A DNA stretch of 64,000 nucleotides from assembly GCA_034620365.1 (NCBI GenBank), contig JAQGEQ010000201.1, positions 496,001-560,000 of the forward strand. Reading direction: 5' to 3'. The stretch comes from Pegea sp. RAD2-039. Taxonomy: Eukaryota > Chordata > Thaliacea > Salpida > Salpidae. Under the pieces are notes generated by a model, which worked only from the letters and a program-made list of their open reading frames with translations, was not told the origin of the DNA and ran no database searches. Shown one piece after another: positions 14,001 to 27,300 of this stretch. Position 1 is the stretch's first letter. The number at the start of each line of letters is the position of its first letter. The translations under genes were made by a program, and so were the position numbers.

Positions 14001-14958
14001 TTGAAAACAATTTGATGAACTACAATTTAATTTGTAAATAAAACTCCGATCACAAAATCGATGTCTTTAATTTGACATCCGAATTTTTCTGAGACAAGCA
14101 TAAAAACAAGAATTAACTTTTTGTTTATAGCATCATGAATTTATTCGAATTTTTCAATGTTTATTTTCCCGCTGAAACAAACTCACCCATTTCAAAATTA
14201 ACTTGAACACTTCTTTCAAAATCTGGGTCATACTGGAGGTTTTCTATTTTCAATTTACTGTCTCACGTAAATCTATTGTTATTTGTAAAAGCGAATTTTT
14301 TATTCATATGTGAATAAGCTCATAATATTGTTATAGAGGAAATGCTCAAACCAACATTTAAAGTTTGACTTTTTTGATTTATCTACTTTCAGTTATCAAT
14401 TGCTTATTAAATGTAATGTCATCAAGATCTACATCTTAGATATCATGTTAAAATTTATTAGAAATTGTAGAAGCATATAGCAGTTTGCAGAACTTACAGA
14501 AATCAACAAATATTAGATTTAAGAAATATATAAAATAAACAACTAAATATTTGATGTCATATTTGATGAGTTGATGACAAGGCATTGTTTATAAAATGAA
14601 TAATTTGTTGATTATTAATCATATCAACATCATACAGAAACAAGAAAAACATTTATTATCAAAACTTTTGATAGAAATGAATTTAGAAAATATCTAATTC
14701 TAAAAACTCAACTTCAAGCAATGCCAAGTCACGTGACACAATATCTTCAAATCAGTTTATTTTCTGATAAAATAATAGAAAAGCGTCAACTACAAAAAGT
14801 TTGATTACTAGTTGGTAAATAGGATAAAATGGAATGAAAATTTAAGTTTGATTATCTTACAAATCGTAGATAATAAATAAAAAGATTTTGTTTGAAATTG
14901 AAAACACTGAATAATTATCAACCAGCAAATCAGTTTGTTGGACAAAAATGGCTTTTTT
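8063..14958. other. Gene-free AT-rich spacer
   Basis: Between the 5' side of the RasGAP gene and the stop codon of the TAPP-like gene. I see no frame with protein-like composition, no RNA gene and no exact TGACGTCA. An undetected far-upstream RasGAP 5' exon and the TAPP 3' UTR must lie in part of it. Confidence 0.6.
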
Positions 14959-17552
14959 CTATTCCAACTTTGGAACTTGTCTGTTCATTTTCTCAGCTTT
15001 TTTATTCATTACATTATTGAGTGAAAAAATTGCTCCCATATTCTTCTTCTTCTTCACTACACTTGGTTTTAAAGTTGATCTCATATCAACTTCAGGATCA
15101 AATTTATTGACAGAATGAAGACTTCTCCGGAAGAACGATTTAGAAGCCTTGAAGTCAGGATTAAGACTCACAATGCTCCGTCGGTTATTTCTATGATCTT
15201 CAACAAATTTGAGATCAACAGATCTCGAGCTCCGATGCTTCTTCGCTCCTCCATCCTCTTCAATTATATTTAAAGACACAAGTGAAGCTACTGGATGCAG
15301 TTGATGGCTCTCAGGTGTGTCTTTTGCATCCAGACTTGAAACTGACCCCTAAATAGAAAAGATCACGTGATTACAAGCTACACGAACATCTTCAACACTG
15401 AATAGTGAATGCAATGACGTCACTATGACGTCACATCCGCTTTTAACTTCAATAGCTCTTTGTCAAGCCTCAATGGAAGTGAAATGAAAAAACAAGTCAC
15501 ATGCTCAACTGAAATTAACCAATCAGCAATCAGAAGTAAAAAACCAAAAACCTGTTCAAGATGATTACGTCATCAGCGGTGACACTATTTCTGGAATCAG
15601 CGTTGAAACTTGCTTCGAAGTCGCTCACGAAAAGAACTAGATTTAGGGATCTACATCCAAGGACATAATCCAATGATTAAAAATGATTAAAACATGCCGT
15701 CAAAATAGAATTCAACACTCGACATGCAACAAGCAAAACATGACTATTCTGGCTTTTTACCTGTTTGGCACTTTGAGCTGTTCGGTAAGATTCAATGGCA
15801 GTCTTAAAAGCTAAGATCCAATCGTGCATCTCTTGCGCTGAGTCGGCCTTTACAAGTCACGTGATAATAATATGTGGTTGTTACGACTACATGAGTAAGA
15901 AAGCGCAAGGAAATGACGTCACAAAGTAGAGAGTTGTGATGAGGAGGAAGTCACGTGATATCTTAAACTAACTTGGATGTAATAGATCCTGTCGGTTGTG
16001 ACAACAAACAGCAGGTTCTCGCGTACTTGATTCGAATCATCTTTCTTGGCAAGAATGATATCTCTCATTGAGATGTATCTTAAAGCATCTTCATCCTGAT
16101 GTAGATTAAAAACTTTATTGGATGCAAAAGAGCATGAAGATATTCACATTGTTGGTTTTGTGATAAGAAAATCCGGTTTTCGAAAGACGAAAAAATCTTC
16201 TCTTCCAGTTCTTCCTCTAAAAACAAAGGAGTAAGATACGAATGCAAGAAATGATGAATCTATTCACGATGTGTCCCTGTTTCACTGCCCATCCAGCTTT
16301 GATGATGTCTCCATCCAAGCTGTTAAGATCATGTAGAGATGAAAAGATAAACTTTTTGGATCTTTGTAATCCTTCATCGGATCCCTAATAAAGATTTGAT
16401 AAAAGATTATTGAAGTAAATCTAGGATCATACTCTTGCAGAGTGGACTTCTAGGAGCTTCTTCTTTTTCACAACAACTCCTCCAACAACTTGAGCTGTAT
16501 ATGTGTCCTTATCTACATCTTTAGGAGATAGATTGGGACTTGATTCTTCATTACTCTTTGGTAATAAGGCTTCAGGTGGGACCTATCAACAACATCAGCT
16601 CATCAGGAATCCTAATCAACTTATATTTACAGTAATCTTGCTTGCATCATTTAATACTTCCACCCATTCAATAGCCTCTTCCGGGCTTAATGCTTGCGCA
16701 TAGTAAGGTCTAAAGGGCGTGTTGATAACTAGAAATAAAAGTTTCAAAGTTGCAGTTAAGATGTTTTCAAATATTTGTGAAGTTACCAAAGCAGTGGTCA
16801 AGCTTCAGTTTGCTGGCAATATCAACTTTGGTGATGTATCCGATGTTGATCATCCCACAAACTTCCACTGAGTCTAACTTCTAATAAAATTAAATGTTTA
16901 AAAATGATTAGAAATGAAAGAATGATATGAGAAAGTTGCTTTGAATTTTGTTTACAAGTTCAACTAGAAATGTTTTGAGTTACAAATAAAACATTTTCTC
17001 ATTAACAAAAATCACAATCATAAAGTAGAAAAAACAAATGACTTAAAATGTTCTTCTATCAACACAAACAAGAATTAAATCAAATTAAAATGATTTGTTT
17101 AACAAACAAAGCTTTGCTCATTTATAAAGTTTATATAAACTATCTTTATATATCTTAGATATTATTATATATTTATATCTTATAGTATCAGTATTACAAA
17201 ATAAATACACAATCTTAACTTATCTTGTTAAAACATGAAACTATCAATCTAAGAATTTCATTCTTACATCTATTATTTTCATTTATTCAAAACTTTTATG
17301 ATTGAATTTAGTAATTTAATTTAGGATTGTTAAAAATATGATTCAAATTTGATAAATAAACATTTATTATTCTACAGTTTTAATATTTAAGAAAATGGAA
17401 ATGAAACTAACTTGAGGATCTTCATTGAACCATTTCACAAGCCCACAGGCCTTATCTAAGACAACAAATCTTTTTGGAAACTGCTTTCTCTTATCATTTT
17501 CATCAATTTTAACATATCCACAATAACGCCCCTCACTGTCCTTTTCAAGCAT
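14959..17552 (-). CDS. PLEKHA1-like: TAPP/PLEKHA1-type tandem PH-domain adaptor
   Basis: Adaptor with two PH domains; in the TAPP family the C-terminal one binds PtdIns(3,4)P2 downstream of PI 3-kinase. Nine coding exons: 17552-17412, 16880-16787, 16728-16631, 16582-16433, 16384-16268, 16216-16148, 16095-15973, 15847-15761, 15348-14959, phases consistent, 422 residues. PH1 runs from about residue 10 (YCGYVKIDEN, FPKRFVVLD) to EEAIEWVEVLNDASKIT. A VVGGVVV linker precedes PH2 (about 198-330), which opens IIKAGWAVKQGHIV and carries the phosphoinositide-binding core RKNWKRRFFRL, then ends EMHDWILAFKTAIESYR. ATG 17552 is chosen because TAA lies just upstream in frame and the N-terminus matches the family start. 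The basic tail ends VPKLE and lacks the PDZ ligand of vertebrate TAPPs. It is divergent from Prickle. Family assignment is firm. Confidence 0.93.
15413..15960. promoter_or_regulatory. Small CRE/E-box cluster in the last introns of the TAPP-like gene
   Basis: Exact TGACGTCA at about 15414, 15425 and 15913 and a variant at 15570 (TTACGTCATCA), with TCACGTGA at about 15363, 15857 and 15952. They sit in introns between 15348 and 15973. Confidence 0.5.
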
Positions 17553-20500
17553 TCTTATTTAACTAATTTAAAATACTATAAAAACTAATTAAAGGGTCAC
17601 ATTAGAAAAGTACAATAATAGCTTTAAAGTTTCCCAATAACTTGTAAGATTAAAATGAAATATTAATGGTATTCATAAGAAAGTTGGTTTTTATTAGAAA
17701 TGTTTTAATATTTATAAACATTATTCTAAAACTGGCAACTTAAAACTCATCAAAAGAATAATAATATTTCTAATAAATCTTTCATAATTTCTAAACAAAG
17801 TTATTTTTTACATAACAGCTTTCTCTTAATTATAAAAAAAATAAAATTTATAAAATAAAATGTCAATTAAGAAAAAAACTCCTAATCAGCTGAATTATAT
17901 ATAAAAAATTGTAATACAAGGTTACAGAAAAAAAGCAACATTAAATAATTTTTTTAAATATTAAAAAAAATGACATTTTTAGTAATATATAACATGTTAA
18001 GAATTTTGTATTACAAATAAACTGAAAAATAGTTAATAAATCTTTAAAAATTAAAAATTTTTTAAATAAATGAAATTATTTGAAATATATAAAAGATAGA
18101 TATTACACTACAATAAAATTAATGATATTTCGTAAAAGCAAATAAAACATCCATAGTTATAATCGAAATTAGTTTGTTATCAATTGTTTAAAGTATTTAA
18201 GCAAAAATGACCAGTCGCCTATTTGTGAAAAGATGCTAAATTGATGACAATTTGGCTGCTTACTTAAATGGTCTGAGTAAATATGAAGTTGATACCTCAA
18301 GCTAGATTAAAATAACGCGGTAGATAAAATAAAAATATTTGTTATATAAATTGTTGTTAATAACTTTAAGATTCTTTAATATTTTGAAAAATTAATTCTC
18401 TATAAGTAAAGCAAGTCGAAGCACTGGATTGGTCACATGATATATTTGTTAGAATAAAATTCAGTTTGAAGAAAGTTTCAATAAACTATTTATAATTCAA
18501 TTTATTAAAATGATAGTAATTTAATTTGTCTAGTATTTCCTGTAACTTTGTAAAAAATAATTGCAAAATTTTTATCATTTTTAGCAAGTTTCTTTGCTAC
18601 AAGTGCCAAATTATCACAAAATTAATAATTGAATAAATTACTTCAGCTTGCTAAAGATATTCTACATGAGTTACAAAAGTAAATCAGTATACTAAGATTT
18701 TAGACTTTTATTATTATTATTTATAGATTTTGTTTTAATGCTTTAATTTAGTCGTCAGCCTAAATGTTAACAATTTATACTTTATAAAACCTACGAGAAT
18801 TTACTTTTTGTAAATTCTATTCATCTTCATTTCGGAAATCTTTACGACTGAGTGATAAATATAATCTAAATATTTTAAAGATAATATCTATTCAATGCAC
18901 AGCTAAAAATAACAAATTATACAGTTCTTATTGTGTCATATTTTAAGATATTTAATGTAAAAAAATTATGAAACCTTCAAAGGCATAGAAAATATAAGTT
19001 AAAAATCGAAAGTAAAGTAAAAGAATAAGTAAAGAAAATATAAATACTGAAAAAATTGTAACTTACTTGTTGACGAAACAACTTGAAACATATTTTTCAA
19101 ACAACATTTTAAAGAAGGTGTTTAAAGGATTTTGATATAGTGGTCGAGTTGGGAAGAAAATTACAAGCCGGGGCTACTCTATTGAGAAAGTTATTATTCC
19201 ACTGGGTGTTATTCAAGTTGTTGAGTGGGTTAGTTCTGATTCACAGACCTCTGAGAACTAATAAAAGATCATAATCTTCAAAGATGTAATACAAGTTAAG
19301 CTGGTAAAACCATTTACAATTGTTTAATATCTTTATGGAAAGTCTTTACATGATGCTAACCAAGGAATTAAGATGATTTAGAAGAAACAAAAAAGAGTCA
19401 CAACAAATTTTTAATCTTTGCTTTTCATTAAAAATTTGTCACAATTTATCTAGTTCATTAATCATTTTTTCAGTGTCTTTTTTAAACATTGTGATGATAA
19501 TAACTCTATAGGAGAGCATTACTCAATTGTAAAAAGATGACTAGAAAGTACACGATACCAACAATTAGCTGCACAATGAACTAGGTAAGTAAAGTAGTAA
19601 GAGATCACACACTTACGTGAGCAGTAGAATATTCTACTGTCACCTAATTTAATCATATCACGAATATCACCAAATGCTAAAAAACATTTAACATAGTAAA
19701 CGTTAAAATTCTACATTTTAACTTTCTTAACAAAATAAATATTGATTTTTGAATATTTTACATTTTTATATTTTTTGGAATTCATTTTTCTTTTGTAAGT
19801 TTCTTTGATTTATATTCGCAATAAATAAGAAATTTCATCAAAAATTGTTCTATGTTTGAATAGAAAATCATTTTTGAGAAAATTTTTTTGCAACTTTTTT
19901 GATATTATTATTTTACACAAATAGAATAGATTTCTGAAAAGTTGTCTTTTTCAGTTTCAAATCTTCTGCTAATAATGTTTTAAAAGCTTTTAGATCGTTC
20001 TTAAGTTCTTAGATCAACTATTTCTGTTAGTAATTTCAACCACTGAAAGTGTGTTTCCAGTAAATTAAATTGAAAAAGTATATTCAAAGAACTGAAATAA
20101 TAGTAATTGAAAAAAAGATATTTCAATGTAAATGACATATATATTTCTACTTACTCTAAAAATCATATAGGCACCTACAGTTAGGTTATGACCATTAACC
20201 AATTAAAGTTAAACTGAAATTGAAATTTAAAATTGAATGAAAGATAAGATAAGTTGTTTCTTTATTAAGAATCTTGGCTAGGCTATTGTGTAACAAGCTG
20301 ATAGTCAGTTAAGACTGAGACTAAGTAACATGCTCTATCCTAATTAACTCTACTAGTTTTTTGTGTGTTCATTGAATTCTGAATCATAAAAACAAATTAA
20401 AATTTTGGAAACTTTTGTTTGATGCCAATCATTGAAGTAAAATAGTTTATTGACAAAGTTTACTAATAATGCTTCACGGTTGGGAGAAATTCATACGTTG

Positions 20501-23500
20501 AAAAGATTTTCTGCATCAGTGAGTCACACTAGATCTTCAGAAGCTTTAAAGAAATCACAGAAGACGCTGATAAGCGCACGTGAGCTACGACGTCAATGAA
20601 CTTCCATCTGCGCGAGTAGTTTTTGTTGTTGATGTATTTGTTGTTGTTTTATTCGTTTTTAGTTTGTTGTACAAATAATATGACTTGGTATCTTAAATAA
20701 AAGATAATTTGAAGCTTCAACCTAAAGTGTTTGCTTACTCATTTTATCAAGCACATGTCAAACGGTCTCACCTTGTAAGATATAAATAAAGTTAAATTGT
20801 TTTTACAAAATACCTCAAACTTTTATCATTGTTGTTGATGTAATTAAAAACTAAACTGGTTATCAGATATTTAAAAGCCTTTAAGGTTTGCAAATAAACT
20901 TTAGATATTAAAAAATGATAGTCATTAATGATAATTGATTGTGTAGAGATGTCTCTGGTACTTTTCATCAGATTATTTTTAGACAACATTTCTAGGTTTT
21001 AAAAAATGAAATAAATAATATGATAAATACAAAGTTGTTTTTATAAAATTTGTAGACTAATAAATATCGATGAGTATATCTTAATGCTGATGCAAAAAAC
21101 GATTTCGATTAATTGGAGTTTTGATTTATAAAGTATTTGCTTTGTCTATAAGCTTCTACAGCTGCTGTGATTTCAATAAACAAGAAAACTGCTTTAAAAA
21201 GAATGTTTGAAAAGAATACAATTTCAATTTTCTAACAAACTAATGAATACATCAGACTTCAACTTCAAGATTAATTCTATTTGCTTCGGACTTTCTTCAA
21301 ATATTGATTTTTTGAAGTAATTACTTTCAATCTTTATCTTAATCACGTCATTAAACAATTTAACCATTTGTATCCAGTTTGATAGTGATTACTAATTGTA
21401 ATAAACATTTTATGTATAAACAGATGTATTAAATGCTTGCTTGGTTCTTTTATTTGTTGATTTATTGTTTAAAAGGTATAACAAAAGTACTTTAAGTAAA
21501 TATTAGATGCTATAATTGAAAAGTATGCCAACAAAATTAGCTGAGACATTGTAATCCTATTCAATTGGTATTCAAACAGTTTCCACAACGCTTTTTGTAC
21601 CCTATATTTTATGATTAATCAACTTGAAAGCATCATAAAACTTTTTTCAAATTATTTCGAATTTAGTTTTATGTCTCAAAATAATAAAAAATGAATTTAA
21701 AGGAAGTTTATAAATGAAGTTTTGTGATGGATTAACAAATTCTTATTTATTGTTATTATTTCTAAAAATTGTTGTAAAATAATCAAAGCTATTCAAATAA
21801 AAAAGGAAAGTTGTTCTATTTATTGTACTAATTCCTTTTGTTAGTAAATAAAAGCTTTTGTAAAAATTCTTCAATAATTTTATTGTAAAAAAATCTATTG
21901 AAAATTTGAACACATTCAAATAATTAAGATGCTTAAACCATTAGTAAACATTTTAGTTTAAAATAATACTACTTATGTAAACTTATGTAAAGATCCAAAT
22001 TAAAATCCAAGTGATATTTTTCACTTTTCAACTTTTAGATCTTTTAATCTTTCAACGTTTCCTGCTTCCAGAGAAATTCATCAAAATCCTAACAAACTTG
22101 CCACATTCTTATAATCTATTCTAAATATCAAAAGAAAATATTGAGTAATATATTTATTACAGAATCTAAAACTATAAACAAATTTAAAATTAAAAAAATA
22201 TCTTTGATGTCTATAAATAGACAGTTACATGTAGTTGACATGATGTAATGTGAAAGTTATATTTAGAAAATTATCTAACAAAAAATAAGATTATCAAAAC
22301 TTGATCCGTTTTTATCACAACTTTTAAATGAAAATTTTGAGAATTTTAATCTTTAATCTCAAATAATAAACATTTTTGAATTACTTAAGGATATTTGATA
22401 CAAAAAACTTAATAATTTATTTTGTAATCTATATACTGAAGCAAGTAATTAAAATATAAAGTTTTTATTCTGTTCCATATCACTTAGCTTAATAGCATAA
22501 AGTAAAATGTAGTTCGAAAGAATTTAGTATTTTAATTAAATTTTGAAAATAGTTTTTAAGGGAGATTTATCGATAAAATTCAGTTTTTAGTTTTAAATAG
22601 ATAAATAATAAAAACTTGATTTCACCAATTCAAACTTTGTTGTAAATATCCGTTGAAATTGTGGAATATATAAAGATTAATGACTTACACAAATCCTTTA
22701 ACAACTTGATGAAGTTTAGTGTCAGAAAAATGGTTTTTAGCTTAAGGCATTGAGCCATCACAGATATTCTGATGTTTTTATACTTTTTCATTTTTAATCC
22801 AGTAATTCGTCGGCTTCAACGAAACGTTCATGTCAACTTGTTAAATAACAGCTGCCTTTAATCATAATCTCTTTATTCTTAAGAGCAAAATTCTAAATTG
22901 TGTCTTTTGTAACTAAACAATCATTTAATCAAGAGACATTTTCATGTTAAAAAGTTTCCAAAACACTTTTTATCAGATAAAATTCGAAGTTAAATTTCAG
23001 TTTTTAATGTTATTAGTTTGTTTATGAAAAAAAAATTATAAAATTATTACTGTATGTTTCTGAAAAGCATTAGGTTTGGTCATTATTTTATCTTGTTAAT
23101 ATCATGATTAATTTGATGGATTTCTATTCATTATTCAACTAAAATTCTTCTTTTAGTTAAACTCTAATAAACTTTTACTTCAAGTACTTGGGAATTTTTT
23201 GATATTTATTAAGATAAATCTAAAAGAAATATTCAAATGAAGAATTTGTTTCAATTAACTTCAACTGCAGAAATAGTTTTAAAATAAACTGTAAACTACT
23301 TTTTACGTATTACTGAATAAAATGTTGTAATCGAATAACTGCATAATCAAAAATTCTAACTTGTCACACCTAAATGACATTTTGTATAAAAATTTAGCTA
23401 GTTATAGAAAAGTAACCGTGATTTAGAATAATTTAAATTATAATAAGTATTTTAAATAATCAAAATATAACTTATATTAAAAGCAGTAATTATAGTGTAA

Positions 23501-24384
23501 AGTAATAAACTGAAAATAAATGTTTATTTCAATTTAATTTTAATTTAGTTGAAATCAATCATTGCAAGATTACGATAAAAGAAACAATTTCGCACATTTC
23601 GAAAAAATTAGAATATTTTGAAAGTAAATAAAATGATTAATCATTAAATGAAGGAAGACATTTGTTAATTAAACTTTATTATTTTACTATTGTTTAGTTT
23701 AGCGCACAGTAACTTTCATACTTACAAGAAAGTTAGTTTTACTGAAACCGAAATTTACTTTTCAATGCAGAAAATTTTATTGTACGAAAACCAAACATTA
23801 AATAAGTTAATTATTCACTAAAATGTTCCTTCTACGCCTTAGTTGTAATTTGTTTGATTTGGCGCAAGGTTCACTAAAAGCAGAAACAAGATGCTGATCT
23901 ACTGATACTACTCAAATTAACATGTTAAAAATTTGTATGCAATCAAACAAAACTAAATTATCCCAACAAACTATTTGGCTAAATTTAATTGAAACTCAAA
24001 ACTAACTATTTCTGAACCGTTAGGTAGCGCTCTTTGTTAGGAGACATCAATAAGGAGAACTTATTGACACAGGCTCAAACATGAGTAAGCAATGAAGGAC
24101 AAAGGCAACGCGCTTAGATCATATTTACTCAAGTACAGTCGTAACCAAGATTTTCCACCAACTAACCAACCAACTAACTAACTTTTAGTATTTTCTTGGC
24201 GCTAAAAAAAGCTGAAACTCTCAAAAAAGAGAGAAAAGAAACGAATAAATGAATAAATGAGTTCTAACTGTTGATGTGATTTAGCTGCTGGTTCAAATCA
24301 TTCGCTGCTAACAACTGTCTACTGTTGTGTGACATTCTGTCTTTTTCTCTTTTTGGTTCCTCGGACTGAAAGAACTGCTCTTCG
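17553..24384. other. AT-rich spacer between divergent TAPP-like and Prickle genes
   Basis: No supported gene. It must contain the 5' UTRs and promoters of both genes. Slightly higher-GC islands lie at about 19140-19260 (an open frame without Met), 20500-20640 and 24000-24100. The 23990-24384 stretch, just upstream of the first Prickle codon, is the best promoter candidate, but no TATA box stands out. Confidence 0.5.
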
Positions 24385-27300
24385 ATGTCAAGGAGTGGCA
24401 ACAAACAGGTAAGTCACGTTCGTATCCTTTCACACGTTTTTATGACGTCATCAGTCACGTGTTAGATCAGTGAAGCTCTTGAGCTTGTTGTGATTCGCTT
24501 CTGTTGATCGATTGTTAGATCGTTAATTTCGAATGTCGCCCTAATATTGTTAAATAATTTTTTTGTTAGTTTAAACTGATAAATTCATGGAAGATATTTA
24601 CTCTGAACCTACTTCAATATTGCTTCAAGTTTATTCTGAAATATTTTTGTTGTAAAGTAAGTAAGTTATCAAACAAATTGCATCTACAAAAGCCGTCAGT
24701 TAAATTTCTTTTGTTGTGCCCGTTACTTTCTTTTGTACATTTTTATCAATTTTTTAACTCTTTTTGGATTTAAAACTTTTCTTTCTGATTATTATGTGTC
24801 AATATTTTTTTGTTTACAACCGATGAAGAAATTGATGAAATTTTTACTTTTTAAAAAAAGTATTTGTTAGAAGATTGCGTCGATCACCTGTCAACAAAAT
24901 TGACATGGACAAAACATTTAGTTGTTATATTGATTTAAATGTCTTTTTTTAGAATAATAATTTACTTCACAAAATATTCATTTTGTTTTGGGGCAATAAT
25001 TCAAGGTATTGACATAGAAATGTCAAAAATTTAGAAGTTTGTTTTTATTTAAATAAAATTTCTTAAAGTTTATCAGATAATTTAAAAAAAGAATAAAATT
25101 CAAAAGTTTGACTAGGACCCAAAATAAAAAAAATCATTTTTTACAAAAATAAATTCGCTTATTTAAAAGATCTGTTAAAATCTTTTTTTTTAAATCTATT
25201 GAAAAACATTTCAAGTACTAGTAAGAATCAATAAGGCAGCTTCACATAAAACTTCAGAACATAAAACAACTTGTAGTGACTTTGAAAACAAATAAATTAT
25301 TTTTTTTGTGAAAATAAACTACAAGTTTTAATTTCTTGAAGATTTAATGTTTGGTAAAATAATCTTTTTAATTCAATTTTAAATATTGCTGTTTACTCCA
25401 AAAATGTGAATTAGAATGGTCAGTTAACTTTGTTTAGAATATGTAATTCCTTATTTTCTATCTTATTACTTTAGAAAAATTTTCTTAATCCCAAATTATT
25501 ATTTTTTGATTATTTTTTTTTAATGTTTGTTTCAATTTTTCTAAAAATTTTTTATCTTTTATAAAATTTATTCTAAATTAGAAAAATATTTGTCACAAAA
25601 GTTTCACGTTTATGACTGACTCAAAATACTAATAACAATTTTACTTTAATTTTATGATTTTTTAACATAGATTTTTTTTTTCAAATTATATATCAGTACA
25701 AAAGTTTTTTTTTGTAGTTACACTAAAAAATTCCATGCTTAACAAATATTGAAGAAAATAAATATTTCCAAACCAAACTCTTAATAGTTTTTTAAAGAAA
25801 TTAGTTATTTTATTGATAATGATATTTTAAATTGATATTTAATTCTAAATGACCAAAAATTATTTAAAATAAAGTTTTAATAAAGTTTTTCATGCTTAAA
25901 ATTTAGGTTCAAACGTTGTATAATGAATTTAGAAATAAAGAAAACGTTAACTGGTTAGTTTTAATGTTTAGCCAGCTGTTGTATCATGTAAAATAAATTT
26001 AGTTGATGAAAAGCGAGTTGGCGTTTTACTGTTTCCACACTTTTGCCGATTGATCATATCTCTTTTCAAAATATATTGACCCAAATTGCAATCTCATGTT
26101 GACAACATTTTGGCTCTTTACCATTTTAGCATCAACAAACGATTGATATATGAAATAAATAAAAGTTGTTGTTCTCTATATTTTCAAGACGAGATAAATC
26201 TATGAAACAGTGAACTAGCTCTAAATTTTGACAACTTACTTACCGGTATTAGTTTGTGATGTAAACCTTTTGAATCATAATTCTATTTATCTTTTAGCCT
26301 ATCTTTTAAGAAAATTTTTTGTTTACAACAAGATGTTCAGTAATTCGATGTTTCTTATATTCAAGAAGTTTTTCAATGAAGGTGTTATGACAGAAATCAG
26401 CTTTTTTCAATTTCTTTTATTATCGTAATATTTTATTTGTTTCAATAAAAAAGTCTATTGCAATCTAGTATCGAAAGTGAATGAGTTTTTCAAGTTAAAA
26501 TAACCACAAATACAAAACAGTTAATGTGTAATAAACTTGAAGCCATTTAAAGTCTTAATTTTGATGAAAAGGATAATAAATCTTAATAAAATTGATAAAC
26601 AAAAAATAAATTGTTTAAAAAATATGAAGGTAATATTTCATAATTTACCAACTATTCTGCCTCTTTCTGATCATTCATTTTTATTAAAAATCAAGTAGAC
26701 CAACAAAAGAATTATTTAGTCGTTAATCACGATAAATAAGTAGAAAGCGTCGAGATTTTAATCTAAGTAACCTCTGTTTAAAAGAAAGTTAAAGAAAAAA
26801 AAGACTGATTGATTAAAAAACACTTTAAAGATAAAACTAACTGAAATTGTTTCAAAATATTTAACAAAATTCATAAAATTTTTTATACTAAATAGGAGTA
26901 AAGTTAGTTTCTTAGTCATTATTAAAAGATCTATCCATCAACATTCTTAAACTTGTTTTAATAACTTCCTTCTAATTTTTCAGTTTGAAGCATTGGTTAG
27001 TTTTATGTCGGGAAAAATTTGCTTGGCGTGTCCAAGTGACTGTCCAGGATACCTAGGCCATCCTTGGAGGTAAAATTGTTATTATTACAACTAATTAATC
27101 GTTTATTTTCATTTATTTATTAAAATAGAAAAATGCTCAAAATATTTTGGTTAATAAAGTTTCAATTTGCTCTGAAATAAATTTTTCTTATTTGAAAAAT
27201 TTAGAAATTTTCAGAGTCAACTTTTTTATAGATTTTTTCAATTTAGGTCAATAAAGAACCATTAAGTGCTAGAAAAAAATATTTAGATTGGTCGAAATTT

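Noticed and set aside
19130-19275. Open frame with hydrophobic Leu-rich content near 19.2 kb
   Set aside because: No Met, no convincing splice sites, no family resemblance.
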